A DNA stretch of 64,000 bases from CAYRTD01 sp964528675 (GCA_964528675.1 CAZGTU010000013.1:7189-71188); one strand, 5' to 3'; numbered from the stretch's first letter, positions 27,081 through 37,388 are shown. A program made the numbers and translations. Notes: generated from the letters alone by a model not told the origin.

Positions 27081-29654
27081 TTATTTCAGATTATTTAAAG
27101 TCTTAATCTGAAATAACTTTTCTGGATTTTCCATGTTTTCCTCGGTAAAGAAATGTATTCGCTTAGGATTGTCAGGGCTTAAATGAAAAAAATTATCATC
27201 AAACCAGCCTTTTATTCCTTTAAAATTGAGTTCAATATATCTGGTTGGAACACCTGATTCCAGATCAATTACGTAAGAATTAGAACGACGAGTAATCGTA
27301 TATTCAATATTTGATGATCTCAGTCTTTGTTCCAGGGGTCTTACAAAACTGATCATTTTTTCGGTAATGAGTTCATTTCCTTGGAATAATCTTGCCAGGA
27401 GAAAAGTTTCATCAAGCATCTCCATTTCCTTAGCACCAAGTATTTTCTCAAAAACCGGGTTGGAAGTATTTGCTTTGAGGGTTATTTGCTTGCTAATGGA
27501 TTCACCTGTGAATCTACCATCATTTTTCATCCAGTTCAACTGCAAGTCAAGATTTTTATCTTCAAGCAAATCTGAAACAACATTCAGGCTGATCTTATTT
27601 TCGTTTTTATTTTCTGTGATAATAATCTTATCGAATGACCTTTTGGCCTGGTAATGAGATGCTTTCCAATTCCCATAATAATCAACCGATGACCATGAAA
27701 TTGTTGGCCAGCAATCGTTAATCTGCCAGTATAAAGATCCCATGCAGCGAGGCATACTTCCCCTGTGGGATTCAATAGCTTCTTTCATGGATAACAGATG
27801 GGAAAGTTGTGAGAGATAAACCATTTCCTCAAAATTTTCAGGTTCGGGAAAGTACTTTCTCAAATATCTCAAAATCATATCGTTGCCATTGAATCCCGGT
27901 TCTACCCAGTTCATCTTACTTCTCTGGCGGTGATCAAGAAGATCGCTGAAAATGTATAACTGATCTTTCTGAGCAAAGCTATCCAGTGTGCTCATCGGAG
28001 GAAAAGATTGCAGGCCATATTCACTGACGAAGCGTGGAACCTCTTCGCCATAGGCACTGTAATCTTTTTGTCCGAACCAGATGGTCCAGTCATGTTCATC
28101 TCCTGATTTTCTGTCTGCAAGTCTGTCTCCGTAACTTTGAGGAGATGACGGCCAGTATGATTTTTCAGGATCATATTTTTTTACAGCATCCGGAAGGATC
28201 TTGTAAAATATGTTTTTGTAGGTTTGCCAGTGGTATTCATTTTGTTCTTCGGTATATCTATCTTGCCATCCCCAGGTATGCCAGGCATGAAGGTTTTCAT
28301 TATTTCCGCACCACAAAGCCATACTGGGATGATTTCTCAATCTTTTTACATTGTATTCGGCTTCTTTCCTTATATTCTGCAGGTGAGCAGAGTCCCCGGG
28401 CTGCATTGCACAGGCAAACATGAAATCCTGCCAGACAAGTACTCCGTTTTCATCGCAGAGATCATAAAAAATGTCATTTTCATAAATGGCTCCGCCCCAG
28501 ACTCTCAGCATGTTCATATTGGCCTTTACCGCTTCCCTGATAACCCTTTCATATTTTTCATCGCTTACCCGTGGTATAAAAATGTCGCCGGGAATATAAT
28601 TTGCCCCCTTCATAAATACAGGAACATCATTTAATTCAAATAAAAAACTTCTTCCTTTTTCATCCGGTTCCTGTACAAGTTCAATTTTTCGGATGCCGAG
28701 TCTTTCCTGTGTAGAATCGATCAGTTCTCCATTTTTTTTGAGGTTAATATCCAGGGTATACAGATAAGGCTCACCCAGGCCGTTTGTCCACCATAATCTG
28801 GGGTTTTCAAAACTTAATTCAAGATCTACCTCATTCAGACCTTTTTTCAGGAATTTGGATGAATTGATAAGCTGATTCGATTCGGGTTCGCTGATTGAAA
28901 TATCATATTTTCCGGCTTTTTCTGTTTCTATCTGAATTCTGGCAGTGTAGATGCTTTTTTGTTTTCCGAATTCTTCCTGAATCAGGTACACATCCCTGAT
29001 AACTCCATCATTCCAGCTTTTCAGGTATACCGGGCGCCAGATGCCGCAGGTTACAAGCCTTGGTCCCCAGTCCCATCCATAATGAAAAGGAGCTTTTCGT
29101 GTAAAAACATTGGTTTTTTCATTATCAGGGGCCTGTTCATTTGTTGCTATCAGTAAATAATCCAGTTTGGCCAGTTTTTCCATTCCCTTTTCTACGGCTG
29201 AATGAAAAATGATTCTCAGTTCATTTTCACCTTCTTTCAACAGGTCAGAACATTCTTTCTGCCAGGGAATGAACATATTATCAGCGCTGATAATCAGTCT
29301 GTCATTCAAATACACATCAGCATAAGTATCCAGACCTTCAAAAATCAGTTCCTGACGATTATAATTCAACTCAGAACTATCCAGGTGAAAAGTAGTCTGG
29401 TAGATCCAGTCTTCATCTTCAATCCATTGGACGGAATCTTCATTGAATCCGATAAAAGGATCAGGTATTAGCCCATTTGCCATTAAATCTGTATGCACTG
29501 TGCCGGGTACTTTTGCACTGTGCCAGATATTTTTCTCCGCCTGGGAGAATTTCCAGTCTGTGGTTAGTTCTTTGATTTTAACTTTTTTAGTTTCTTCATT
29601 TTTGCAGGATGCCATGAGTAATATAATTAGCACTGGAAAAAGAATTTTTTTCAT
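27081..29654 (-). CDS. GH2 beta-mannosidase, lipoprotein
   Basis: 857 residues. SPII signal with lipobox at C17 (LMASC), then the GH2 sugar-binding jelly roll (about 30-210, VPGTVHTDLMANGLIPDPFIGFNE, typical of beta-mannosidases), an Ig-like domain (about 215-325) and the TIM barrel (about 326-660). Acid/base E453 lies in LWCGNNE and nucleophile E545 in RFVSEYGLQS, both intact. Retaining hydrolysis of beta-D-mannosides is expected, acting at the outer membrane or periplasm. It is the last gene of a five-gene minus-strand cluster, 69 nt after its cytosolic paralogue; the pair probably splits substrate by location. Confidence 0.93.
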   Translation of the reverse strand: MKKILFPVLIILLMASCKNEETKKVKIKELTTDWKFSQAEKNIWHSAKVPGTVHTDLMANGLIPDPFIGFNEDSVQWIEDEDWIYQTTFHLDSSELNYNRQELIFEGLDTYADVYLNDRLIISADNMFIPWQKECSDLLKEGENELRIIFHSAVEKGMEKLAKLDYLLIATNEQAPDNEKTNVFTRKAPFHYGWDWGPRLVTCGIWRPVYLKSWNDGVIRDVYLIQEEFGKQKSIYTARIQIETEKAGKYDISISEPESNQLINSSKFLKKGLNEVDLELSFENPRLWWTNGLGEPYLYTLDINLKKNGELIDSTQERLGIRKIELVQEPDEKGRSFLFELNDVPVFMKGANYIPGDIFIPRVSDEKYERVIREAVKANMNMLRVWGGAIYENDIFYDLCDENGVLVWQDFMFACAMQPGDSAHLQNIRKEAEYNVKRLRNHPSMALWCGNNENLHAWHTWGWQDRYTEEQNEYHWQTYKNIFYKILPDAVKKYDPEKSYWPSSPQSYGDRLADRKSGDEHDWTIWFGQKDYSAYGEEVPRFVSEYGLQSFPPMSTLDSFAQKDQLYIFSDLLDHRQRSKMNWVEPGFNGNDMILRYLRKYFPEPENFEEMVYLSQLSHLLSMKEAIESHRGSMPRCMGSLYWQINDCWPTISWSSVDYYGNWKASHYQAKRSFDKIIITENKNENKISLNVVSDLLEDKNLDLQLNWMKNDGRFTGESISKQITLKANTSNPVFEKILGAKEMEMLDETFLLARLFQGNELITEKMISFVRPLEQRLRSSNIEYTITRRSNSYVIDLESGVPTRYIELNFKGIKGWFDDNFFHLSPDNPKRIHFFTEENMENPEKLFQIKTLNNLK

Positions 29655-29723
29655 AAATGCAGTTTGTTTATTGTTGATAGGTTAAAAGTTAATAAGTATT
29701 ACCGCGATTGCATATAATATGTC

Positions 29724-32207
29724 TTAAGATTGGATTTTTATGCAATTCCAGAGACTAATATAGCGGAAATCCTCTAATTTGCAATTAATATTCCTTAGAG
29801 GTTCGAAAACTACGATTTTGTCCTCACCCGGGAGCAGATCAAAGAAATTATCACTGAAAAAGCCATCGGTTTTATTGTTCAACAGGTGAATATTTTTTGC
29901 CAGTCTTTCTGCTTTAAGGAATAAAAAATACTTACTGAATTTCCTTTCAAGATGAACTGAAATTTTGGGATCCTGCAATTCAAGTTTTTTGGGCCTGACA
30001 AAGTAGTAGAGATTGCTGAAAAGCAGATGATTGCCGTCAAAAACTTTCATGATAAGCACATGACATTTCTTTTCTTCATCGGTGAGAAATTCATTGATAT
30101 CTTGTTCATATACAAGTAAGACAGAACCTGGATCAAGGATTTGAAGGGAATTATCTTCTGCCAGGAAGTTTCCCTCAAAGTCAGTAATTCTTAAGTAAAC
30201 ACGAACTTTTCTTTCTTCCGGAAGATCGGATACTGCATGGATTTTCAATGTTCCATCGTTGCTTTCTGCTGTAAGAAGAATATCGCGATAATATGTTTTC
30301 AAATGGTAATGAAGGGCTTTCCATCTTCCGAAATAATCTACACTTGCCCAACTGGCAGCAGGCCAGCAATCGTTTAATTGCCAGTAGAGAGTTCCCATAC
30401 ACCAGGGTTTAGCTTTTCTATGAGCTTCAATGGCACAGCCAATTGCGTCTGACTGCAGTAGCTGGGAAATATATAGGAAGTGATGGAAATTTTGAGGCTC
30501 AGGATAAAACCATTCCATATTTTTTTTGACCAGTTCAGCTCCTGTTTCCCAGCCCTGGTGTTCTTCCATGGCGGGGGAGTCTATATCCCAGTCTGTAGAG
30601 GGAAGAAAACTTTGTACGCTCCTTAATTCTGGATAGGATTTAAACCCATATTCACTCATGAATCTTCCGGAATTTTTTTTGTAGGCAGGATAAAGTACAA
30701 TGTCTTTTACCAGATCCCAGTAATGAAAATCTCCACTATCTAAACGGGGAGGTTCATCAGATCCCGTAAAAGGGGAGGACGGCCAGTATGGGCGTGAACT
30801 GTCCTCTTCATCCAGAATATCAGGAATCGCCTGGTAGAAGATATTTTTATAAGATTCAAATGCTTCATTATGGTATTTGCCCAGTTCTTCTTTCCAGCCC
30901 CATGTTAAATAACCCTCAAGGATTTCATTGTTTCCGCACCACAGAACTACGGAAGCATATTTTTTAAGTCTTTTTACATGATGGCGGATCTCGGTTCTTA
31001 CATTCTCCACAAAAGCATCATCGGAGGGATACATACCACAGGAAAACATAAAATCCTGCCATACCAAAATACCATGCGAATCACATAGTTCATAAAAATG
31101 ATCATCCTCGTAAATTCCTCCTCCCCATGCCCGTAACATGTTCATATTGGCACTCAGGGCGTTGAAAATCAGCTCTTCGTAATTTTTTGAAGTTATTTCA
31201 GAAGGGAAGTATTCCAGGGGAATAATATTGGCTCCCCTGATAAAAATATCTTTATTATTAATACGGAATCGAAAAGAACTCCCTTTTTCCTCTTTTTCTC
31301 TTATTAGTTCAATTTTTCGAATGCCGATTTTTTGTCTGCGTAAATCAATAGTCTTTCCGTTTCGGTTAAGGCTCACTTTTATCTCATAGCGATTGGGCTC
31401 TCCAAATCCTCGTGGCCACCATAACTCGGGATTTTTAATTTTTATTGTTTCTTTTACAAATGTTTTGGCTGATGAACTTAGCTTAATTTCGTGAACAGCT
31501 TTATTTTCAATATTTATAATCAGACTATAACCGGCATTATCAAATATGGCAAGCTCACTTTCAATATCTATACTGGCCTCATTGCTATTTATTTCGACAT
31601 TATTAAAAAAGAGACTTTTAATTGTTGAAGATGAGTAAAATTCAAGTTTAATCTTTTTCCATATACCGGATGTCAATAAACGGGGAGCCCAGTCCCACCC
31701 ATACATATAGGGAGCCTTGCGCGTAAAGGGACTTACTTTTTTCTCACCTTCATCATTGTTTGCCGGGAGCTGATATGGTAATTTTTTATAATCGGAGAGC
31801 GCTGTATTGTAAGGTGAACTGAATAAAATGTAGACTGAATTTTTTCCTTTTTTTATGAAGCGGGAGATATCAAGTCTCCATGGAATATACATGTTATTGG
31901 ATTTCAGAATGGATCTTTTATTCAGCCACACCTCTGCGTAGGTATCAAGACCCTCGAAAACAATTTCACAGGCATGATAGGACTTGATTTCTTCATCCAG
32001 TTCGAACTCCATTCTGTATTCCCAGTTCTCTTTTTCGATCCATTGCAGTTCTTTCTCATTGAGACCGAAAAAAGGATCCGGGATAAGTCCGTTTTTATAA
32101 AGATCCGTATGTACACAGCCGGGAATGGTGGCAGGAAACCATTTTTCAGTTCCTTTTTTGCGGAACTGCCAGTTTTCATTTGAAAGTATGATTTCTTTTG
32201 TGGGCAT
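29724..32207 (-). CDS. GH2 beta-mannosidase, cytosolic form
   Basis: 827 residues, no signal peptide. Same domain order as the downstream lipoprotein paralogue: N-terminal jelly roll (IPGCVHTDLYKNGLIPDPFFGLNE), Ig-like domain and TIM barrel with acid/base E428 (LWCGNNE) and nucleophile E519 (RFMSEYGFKS). It should finish mannoside cleavage inside the cell or act on imported oligosaccharides. It starts only 5 nt after the stop of the esterase gene, so it belongs to the GH78-SGNH-esterase-GH2-GH2 operon. The sequence has diverged widely from the paralogue, so this is an old duplication or separate acquisition. Confidence 0.92.
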   Translation of the reverse strand: MPTKEIILSNENWQFRKKGTEKWFPATIPGCVHTDLYKNGLIPDPFFGLNEKELQWIEKENWEYRMEFELDEEIKSYHACEIVFEGLDTYAEVWLNKRSILKSNNMYIPWRLDISRFIKKGKNSVYILFSSPYNTALSDYKKLPYQLPANNDEGEKKVSPFTRKAPYMYGWDWAPRLLTSGIWKKIKLEFYSSSTIKSLFFNNVEINSNEASIDIESELAIFDNAGYSLIINIENKAVHEIKLSSSAKTFVKETIKIKNPELWWPRGFGEPNRYEIKVSLNRNGKTIDLRRQKIGIRKIELIREKEEKGSSFRFRINNKDIFIRGANIIPLEYFPSEITSKNYEELIFNALSANMNMLRAWGGGIYEDDHFYELCDSHGILVWQDFMFSCGMYPSDDAFVENVRTEIRHHVKRLKKYASVVLWCGNNEILEGYLTWGWKEELGKYHNEAFESYKNIFYQAIPDILDEEDSSRPYWPSSPFTGSDEPPRLDSGDFHYWDLVKDIVLYPAYKKNSGRFMSEYGFKSYPELRSVQSFLPSTDWDIDSPAMEEHQGWETGAELVKKNMEWFYPEPQNFHHFLYISQLLQSDAIGCAIEAHRKAKPWCMGTLYWQLNDCWPAASWASVDYFGRWKALHYHLKTYYRDILLTAESNDGTLKIHAVSDLPEERKVRVYLRITDFEGNFLAEDNSLQILDPGSVLLVYEQDINEFLTDEEKKCHVLIMKVFDGNHLLFSNLYYFVRPKKLELQDPKISVHLERKFSKYFLFLKAERLAKNIHLLNNKTDGFFSDNFFDLLPGEDKIVVFEPLRNINCKLEDFRYISLWNCIKIQS

Positions 32208-32212
32208 GGTAA

Positions 32213-33124
32213 TTATCTGTGAAAACTTTCACCAATAAATTCAAGTCCTTTAATGATATGTGTTCTCCAGTAAGTCCAGTTATGCGCCCCGTTTCTAATC
32301 CTGAATTCATGCTTGATGTTTCGGTCTCTCATTGCAATATGAAGGGTGGAATTTCCTTTGTAAAGAAAATCATCATCTCCACAGTCAATATAAAGACGAA
32401 CCTGTTCAATCTCTCTTACCGGTAATGTTCTAACCAGTTCAATAACAGAATTGTTTTTCCAGTGCTCATTTATTCTATCGGGATTTTGATCATTTACATA
32501 AAGGTTCCTGAATACACGGTTATATTCTTCCTGACCTCTGTTCTTCATTTCCTCATCGGTATACACCGCTGCGCTGAAAGCTGCGCATGCTGAGAAAAAT
32601 TCAGGATGATGCAATGACCAGATAAGCGAACCATACCCGCCCATAGAGAGTCCTGCAACGGCACGGAATTCTTTCTCAGGTCTTGTTTTGTAATTCTCAT
32701 CAACAAATGGGATGAATTCCTTGAATATCATATCTTCATAGGAGACTTCACCGCCAACATCATTGATGTACCAGGTAACTCCTGCATCGGGCATTACAAT
32801 AATCATCGGGGGGATTTTTCGATCCGATATCGCCCGGTCTGCTGTCAGATGAACTTCTCCGAATTGTATCCATGCTGTTTCATCATCGGTGTATCCGTGC
32901 AACAGATAGACAACAGGATAACGACGTTCAGAGCTCTTGTAGCCCGGCGGAAGGTAAATAGCATAATTGACTTTTTTATTCAGGAGATCACTTTGCATAC
33001 TCATGCCTTCAAGCACCGTTCCTTTGGAAGGTAAAGCCATACCGGGCCTGGACTGGCTAAATGCATAAAAGCTTACAGTCAGGATCAACAGAAATAGGAA
33101 AGGCAGTTTTTTCATAATATTCAT
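32213..33124 (-). CDS. Secreted esterase (feruloyl/acetyl esterase, D-type alpha/beta hydrolase)
   Basis: 303 residues with a signal peptide (to about residue 24, AFSQ). Alpha/beta-hydrolase of the esterase-D/FGH/antigen-85 group: oxyanion-hole region YPVVYLLHGYTDDETAW, nucleophile elbow GLSMGGYGS with S160, acid in DCGDDDFL (247-254) and H281 in NGAHNWTYW. In polysaccharide clusters such enzymes remove acyl groups (acetyl, feruloyl) from side chains. The ATG overlaps the TGA of the upstream SGNH hydrolase gene (ATGA), a translational-coupling arrangement. A second ATG nine bases further in would also serve. Confidence 0.9.
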   Translation of the reverse strand: MNIMKKLPFLFLLILTVSFYAFSQSRPGMALPSKGTVLEGMSMQSDLLNKKVNYAIYLPPGYKSSERRYPVVYLLHGYTDDETAWIQFGEVHLTADRAISDRKIPPMIIVMPDAGVTWYINDVGGEVSYEDMIFKEFIPFVDENYKTRPEKEFRAVAGLSMGGYGSLIWSLHHPEFFSACAAFSAAVYTDEEMKNRGQEEYNRVFRNLYVNDQNPDRINEHWKNNSVIELVRTLPVREIEQVRLYIDCGDDDFLYKGNSTLHIAMRDRNIKHEFRIRNGAHNWTYWRTHIIKGLEFIGESFHR

Positions 33125-34467
33125 TCTTTCAAATAGGGTTTATGTATGATAATTTTTTTTATGGGTATGGGATAATCCCCGAAAGAAACAATCTGGAGGA
33201 GGTGTCTTCCGTTTGTCAGTCCCTGAACAAGCCATATCTTTTTCCCCTGGTAATCTGAAGAAATAAAATCGGTTGCCCGGGTATAAGTTTCCCAATTTAC
33301 CTGGTAACCCGGCTTAATTTCTATTCCGGTTCGTTCCCATGCCTGTTTCAGAAACCAGTCTTCAGGCTGGATAACAACTTTACCTGAATTCGAAACAAAA
33401 GGCATCCTGTTTGTTCCTGCACCATCGAAACCGGAAATGGAACCATGCAGCTCATAACTGAACCAGTGGAGGGAATCATTCCTGTTTGTTAATTTCAGCA
33501 TCCACTGTTCATTCTCAAGTTTATTGTGGTTTTCAAGGTGGAACACCGCACCGGTTTCCCATGGCCAGTCCTTGGTTATATCGTTGTTGGGCCTGGTATG
33601 ATAATATCCATCCTGAAACTCCGTGGGGGGTAATCCATCGATCAAAACCCTGAATTTTTGTTTCTCAGGTATAGAATCCCGAAGAATTATTTCCACTGCA
33701 TTCCCCTCGAAAGTAAAGTCCATTCTGTTTATGTCTTCCTCAAATCGAAGATCAAGGGTGTCTGTTAGTGAATAGGGGTTTTTATCAGAAAAATCAACGG
33801 GGTTAAAATACCTCAGCAACATCCCTGCAAGTACCTCATTACCTGTTGAGTTTAAGTGAGAATGATCTTCTTTTAATAATGCGGCAGGAGGTAAGTTGTT
33901 CTCCTCAAGTTGCTTTATCCAGGCGTTCCTGATGTTGGCAAATTCCAGCTTATAATTTTTGCAGAATTTTGGTATTAAATGATAGGACATTGTATCCGAC
34001 CATGAATTTTCTCCCGTATATGGATCGTTCCAGACCAGCATCTCTGCAGAAGTCCGGGAACGGATCATTTGGAGAATCTTTTTATAGTGGATATGTGATC
34101 CGAAAACATGGAATATAACCAGGTCAGGGTAAAAAGGGAGAATATCAAAAATAGTTGTTTTCCATAATTTCTGAGATGAAAAACCTCCGATTGACCTGTT
34201 TATCATATTCAGATCTGCAGAAGGATATCTCTCTTCAAGCGAATCTTTAAGAATTAACCACCAACTTTGTTTACTCAGGGATTGTCCGTAAACAATTATA
34301 TTGACTTTTTGAGGTTTCTTAAAACTACTTTTTTCAAGTTTACTTATCGTTCTTGATATATATTTCCCAAATTCATTTTGCGGACGTTCACACCATGGAT
34401 GATGATTCTGACCGTAAACTCCACTCAAAGAGCAGATCAGGAAAAGAATATAGAGGCTTTTTTTCAA
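33121..34467 (-). CDS. Secreted SGNH/GDSL hydrolase with C-terminal beta domain
   Basis: 448 residues with a signal peptide (MKKSLYILFLICSLSGVYGQ). The SGNH catalytic core spans about 55-225: block I VYGQSLS with nucleophile S63, block II G95 (RSIGGFSS), a block III-like HVFGSHIHY near 120-128 and block V DHSHLNSTGNE with D201 and H204. The canonical Asn of block III appears replaced by Ser/His, which may alter the oxyanion hole. The C-terminal 220 residues are beta-rich and may bind carbohydrate. Probable polysaccharide acetylesterase, paired with the esterase encoded next. It sits 15 nt downstream of the GH78 gene. Confidence 0.8.
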   Translation of the reverse strand: MKKSLYILFLICSLSGVYGQNHHPWCERPQNEFGKYISRTISKLEKSSFKKPQKVNIIVYGQSLSKQSWWLILKDSLEERYPSADLNMINRSIGGFSSQKLWKTTIFDILPFYPDLVIFHVFGSHIHYKKILQMIRSRTSAEMLVWNDPYTGENSWSDTMSYHLIPKFCKNYKLEFANIRNAWIKQLEENNLPPAALLKEDHSHLNSTGNEVLAGMLLRYFNPVDFSDKNPYSLTDTLDLRFEEDINRMDFTFEGNAVEIILRDSIPEKQKFRVLIDGLPPTEFQDGYYHTRPNNDITKDWPWETGAVFHLENHNKLENEQWMLKLTNRNDSLHWFSYELHGSISGFDGAGTNRMPFVSNSGKVVIQPEDWFLKQAWERTGIEIKPGYQVNWETYTRATDFISSDYQGKKIWLVQGLTNGRHLLQIVSFGDYPIPIKKIIIHKPYLKE

Positions 34468-34482
34468 AATTCATTAATTGAG

Positions 34483-37236
34483 TTAAGAACTTAATTTAAA
34501 AGAATAGGATCCTGAATTAACCTCCAGAACAATATTATCCTGTGTTACGGAAATCACTTTAACATTGTCTGTATCATTTGTTTCACCAGCCTTTAACAGG
34601 ATGTTTTCCGATTCAGAAAGCTGAGAGTAATCTTCTATAACGACAGGAATAATAACTCTTGCAGTGGTATTTGCCGGTATTGTGATATTCTGGACAAAAC
34701 TGTCCTGTTCTTTTTCCCAGGAAGATTTTATTTTCCCGTAAGGGGAGATATAGCTAGAAGACACCCATTCCAGGCCTTCCGGGGGTAATGCTTTAATCAT
34801 TATCTTTTTAAAACCCGGTTCCAGGGGTCTTATACCGGCAAGGTATGCATAATACCATTCCACCACCGAGCCCAGAGCAAAATGATTTCGTGAATTCATC
34901 CTGTGTGGGGGTTCTTTGTCACTGTTCCATAATTCCCACATAGTGGTTGCACCCTGTGTAACCATATATGCCCAGGATGGATATTCCTCATTTATAGCGG
35001 TTTCATATGCAAGTTGATGTTCGTCATACTGACTCAGAACAGGGAGCAGGTAAGCTGTACCCAGGAAGCCTGTGCTCGGGTGCTTTCCTCTTTCTCTTAC
35101 ATCCCTGATGATATTCTGAGCAATACTGTCTTTATATTCTTCCGGAGTTAATCCGAACGCAAGAGGCAAAAGATTTGCCGTTTGGGTTCCACCCGGGTAA
35201 TTAATCTTTTCCTCATCAAAGAATTTTTCATGAAATGCTTTTTGAATCGAATCGGCAAGTGTTGAATACTCTTTCTCATCTTCCTTCTTACCAAGGATTT
35301 CAGCTACTTCCGCCAGTAATTTTGTACTGTAAAAATAATAGGCTGCCGATATGGGTTCAACAGGAGATTCCACCACAGCGATCCAGTCTCCGTAGCCTTC
35401 CCATTCTCCTTCTTTTTCACTCCATCTGTAAATATGATCTTCACTTTTTCTGCGCATGTATTCCACCCATGCTTTCATTCCTTCATAATTATCTTCAAGA
35501 ATGGCTTCATCTTTATAGAAATTATAAACTACCATGGGAACCACGGTCACTGCATCGCCCCAGCCTGCCTTTGAAGGGCCGCTAACTACAATGGCTGGAT
35601 TGACATCAAACACATATCCGGTTTCGTGTTGACTGTCAGTGATATCTCTCATCCATTTCGCGAAAAACTGAGCCATATTCATGTTGTAACATGCTGTCGG
35701 GGCGAATATCTGAGCGTCTCCCATCCAGCCGAGACGTTCATCTCTTTGGGGACAATCTGTGGGTACGGAATGCATATTTCCTTTTTGCCCACGTACAAGA
35801 TTGGTCCATATAGCATTTAACATCTGATTTGAGGAAGCAAAACTTCCGGCATCCATGGCGGATGAATAAATTTGCAGACCAGTAAGATTTTCAATGCCAG
35901 GTTCTCCCGGGAAACCTTCTAACTGGACATATCTGAATCCATGATAGGTAAAAGAAGGCTGCCAGGTTTCCACGCCTGTGCCTTTCATGATATAACGGTC
36001 GGTAGCAAGTGCCGATCTCAGGTTTTCCTGTGCTACAGTACCATCATCATGCAATAATTCAGCAAACTTCATGGTAATAGTATCGCCGTTATCACCTTCA
36101 GCCTTAAGACGTGCAAATCCTACAATGTTTACTCCCATGTCATATACGAATACACCGGGTTTAATCTCCTCAATGGAAACGGGTACTATAGTATCCATGA
36201 CTTTTATGGTGGGAGCTTTTTGAGCAGATAGAAGAAGGGTATCCATGGGTATTGCATTAACTTCATACCATTTCGCTTCCTCCAGACCAGACTCAGCCCA
36301 TAAAGGAATTTCCAGACGGGCATCATAAGTTTCACCATGGTAAATGGAATTATCAACAATGGGAGAGGGGTAGCCTTTCCAACTCTCATCGGTCACTATA
36401 GTCATTGTTTCCCCGTTTTTATATTCAATTTCAATCTGAGCAATGGCTCCCAGGGGACCTTCTGAATAAACTTCATTTCCCTGCCATCCAAGTCCTCCTG
36501 ACCACCACATGTTGCCAAGGATAATACCGGCAGCATTATCCCCTTTTTTTAAATGCCCGGTAATATCATAGGTTTGATACTGAACACGTTTATTATAATC
36601 AGTCCAGCCGGGTGTGAAGATGTCATTGCCTATCCTTTCTCCATTTATGTATAAAAGATAATTTCCCAGCCCTGAAATATATACTCTTGCTTCTTCTATT
36701 TCAGATCCGGTTGAAAACTCTTTTCTCAACATAATTGATTCCGGTCTCAGATTGCCATCGGGAGGAAGTTTCTCTTGCCTTCTTTCAGGTGTGAAACCTA
36801 TCCATTGGGCATTCCAGTCATTTTGTTCCAGGAAACCGGTTTCGAAAAATGCATCACTATTGTTTGCAGTTTCTCTTCCATGATTATCCTTTACAATTAC
36901 TTTCCAATAATACCGGGTGCCAGATTTCAGTTCTTCACCTTCATAATCAACAAATACGGACTGATTCGAATCCACCCACCCGGAATTCCACATATCTGCT
37001 TTGGATGGATTAAGCATATCGGCTTGAGTGGCAACCAGAATTCTGTATGATTCCTGCATCACATTCCTGAGTGTGTCGGACAATTTCCAGGAAAATCTTG
37101 GAGTGGGAACATCAATCCCAATGGGATTTTTAGAATATTCAGTTTTCAGTTCGGTTATTTTCAATGAAATTTCACGTTTCTTACATGCTGAAAAGACGAA
37201 CATAACAGCCAGAAGTAATAGGATTAGTTTTTTCAT
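34483..37236 (-). CDS. GH78 alpha-L-rhamnosidase, lipoprotein
   Basis: 917 residues from the ATG at 37236; an in-frame ATG 66 nt upstream adds a basic stretch that spoils the signal. SPII signal with lipobox FSAC. The order is that of Bac_rhamnosid proteins: N-terminal Ig-like/rhamnosidase-N domains (YILVATQ..., YYWKVIVKDNHGRE), beta-sandwich, an (alpha/alpha)6 barrel and a C-terminal domain. The catalytic-region phrase TDCPQRDERLGWMGDAQIF (about 492-510) carries the conserved acidic residues. Inverting hydrolysis of alpha-L-rhamnosides is expected. It is the first gene of the minus-strand cluster; a terminator-like hairpin and a dyad lie just upstream (37284-37358). Confidence 0.93.
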   Translation of the reverse strand: MKKLILLLLAVMFVFSACKKREISLKITELKTEYSKNPIGIDVPTPRFSWKLSDTLRNVMQESYRILVATQADMLNPSKADMWNSGWVDSNQSVFVDYEGEELKSGTRYYWKVIVKDNHGRETANNSDAFFETGFLEQNDWNAQWIGFTPERRQEKLPPDGNLRPESIMLRKEFSTGSEIEEARVYISGLGNYLLYINGERIGNDIFTPGWTDYNKRVQYQTYDITGHLKKGDNAAGIILGNMWWSGGLGWQGNEVYSEGPLGAIAQIEIEYKNGETMTIVTDESWKGYPSPIVDNSIYHGETYDARLEIPLWAESGLEEAKWYEVNAIPMDTLLLSAQKAPTIKVMDTIVPVSIEEIKPGVFVYDMGVNIVGFARLKAEGDNGDTITMKFAELLHDDGTVAQENLRSALATDRYIMKGTGVETWQPSFTYHGFRYVQLEGFPGEPGIENLTGLQIYSSAMDAGSFASSNQMLNAIWTNLVRGQKGNMHSVPTDCPQRDERLGWMGDAQIFAPTACYNMNMAQFFAKWMRDITDSQHETGYVFDVNPAIVVSGPSKAGWGDAVTVVPMVVYNFYKDEAILEDNYEGMKAWVEYMRRKSEDHIYRWSEKEGEWEGYGDWIAVVESPVEPISAAYYFYSTKLLAEVAEILGKKEDEKEYSTLADSIQKAFHEKFFDEEKINYPGGTQTANLLPLAFGLTPEEYKDSIAQNIIRDVRERGKHPSTGFLGTAYLLPVLSQYDEHQLAYETAINEEYPSWAYMVTQGATTMWELWNSDKEPPHRMNSRNHFALGSVVEWYYAYLAGIRPLEPGFKKIMIKALPPEGLEWVSSSYISPYGKIKSSWEKEQDSFVQNITIPANTTARVIIPVVIEDYSQLSESENILLKAGETNDTDNVKVISVTQDNIVLEVNSGSYSFKLSS

Positions 37237-37283
37237 TTTAATTTGCAGTTTGCTGGTTTTGGATTTATAACTACTCAAAAATA

Positions 37284-37316
37284 TAAAAAAAGCATATCTC
37301 ATGAATGAAATATGCT
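37284..37316 (-). terminator. Terminator-like hairpin upstream of the GH78 operon
   Basis: On the minus strand AGCATAT / ATATGCT (7 bp, 12-nt loop) is followed by a T7 run. It lies 48 nt before the GH78 start codon and is oriented so that minus-strand transcripts from upstream would stop before the operon. Confidence 0.6.
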
Positions 37317-37343
37317 ATCATATAATAAATTTTATTAATTTAT

Positions 37344-37358
37344 GATTAGAATCTAATC
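37344..37358. promoter_or_regulatory. Perfect 7-1-7 dyad upstream of the GH78 operon
   Basis: GATTAGA-A-TCTAATC is a perfect inverted repeat about 110 nt upstream of the GH78 start. Size and symmetry fit an operator for a dimeric helix-turn-helix protein. No protein can be assigned from sequence; the regulator encoded upstream (37875-39755) is a candidate by proximity. Confidence 0.35.
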
Positions 37359-37388
37359 AAGACATTGATAGCCTAATGAAGCACCTAA

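Noticed and set aside
28034..28634. Two long plus-strand frames within the GH2 region
   Set aside because: Antisense to the catalytic barrel of an intact beta-mannosidase gene.
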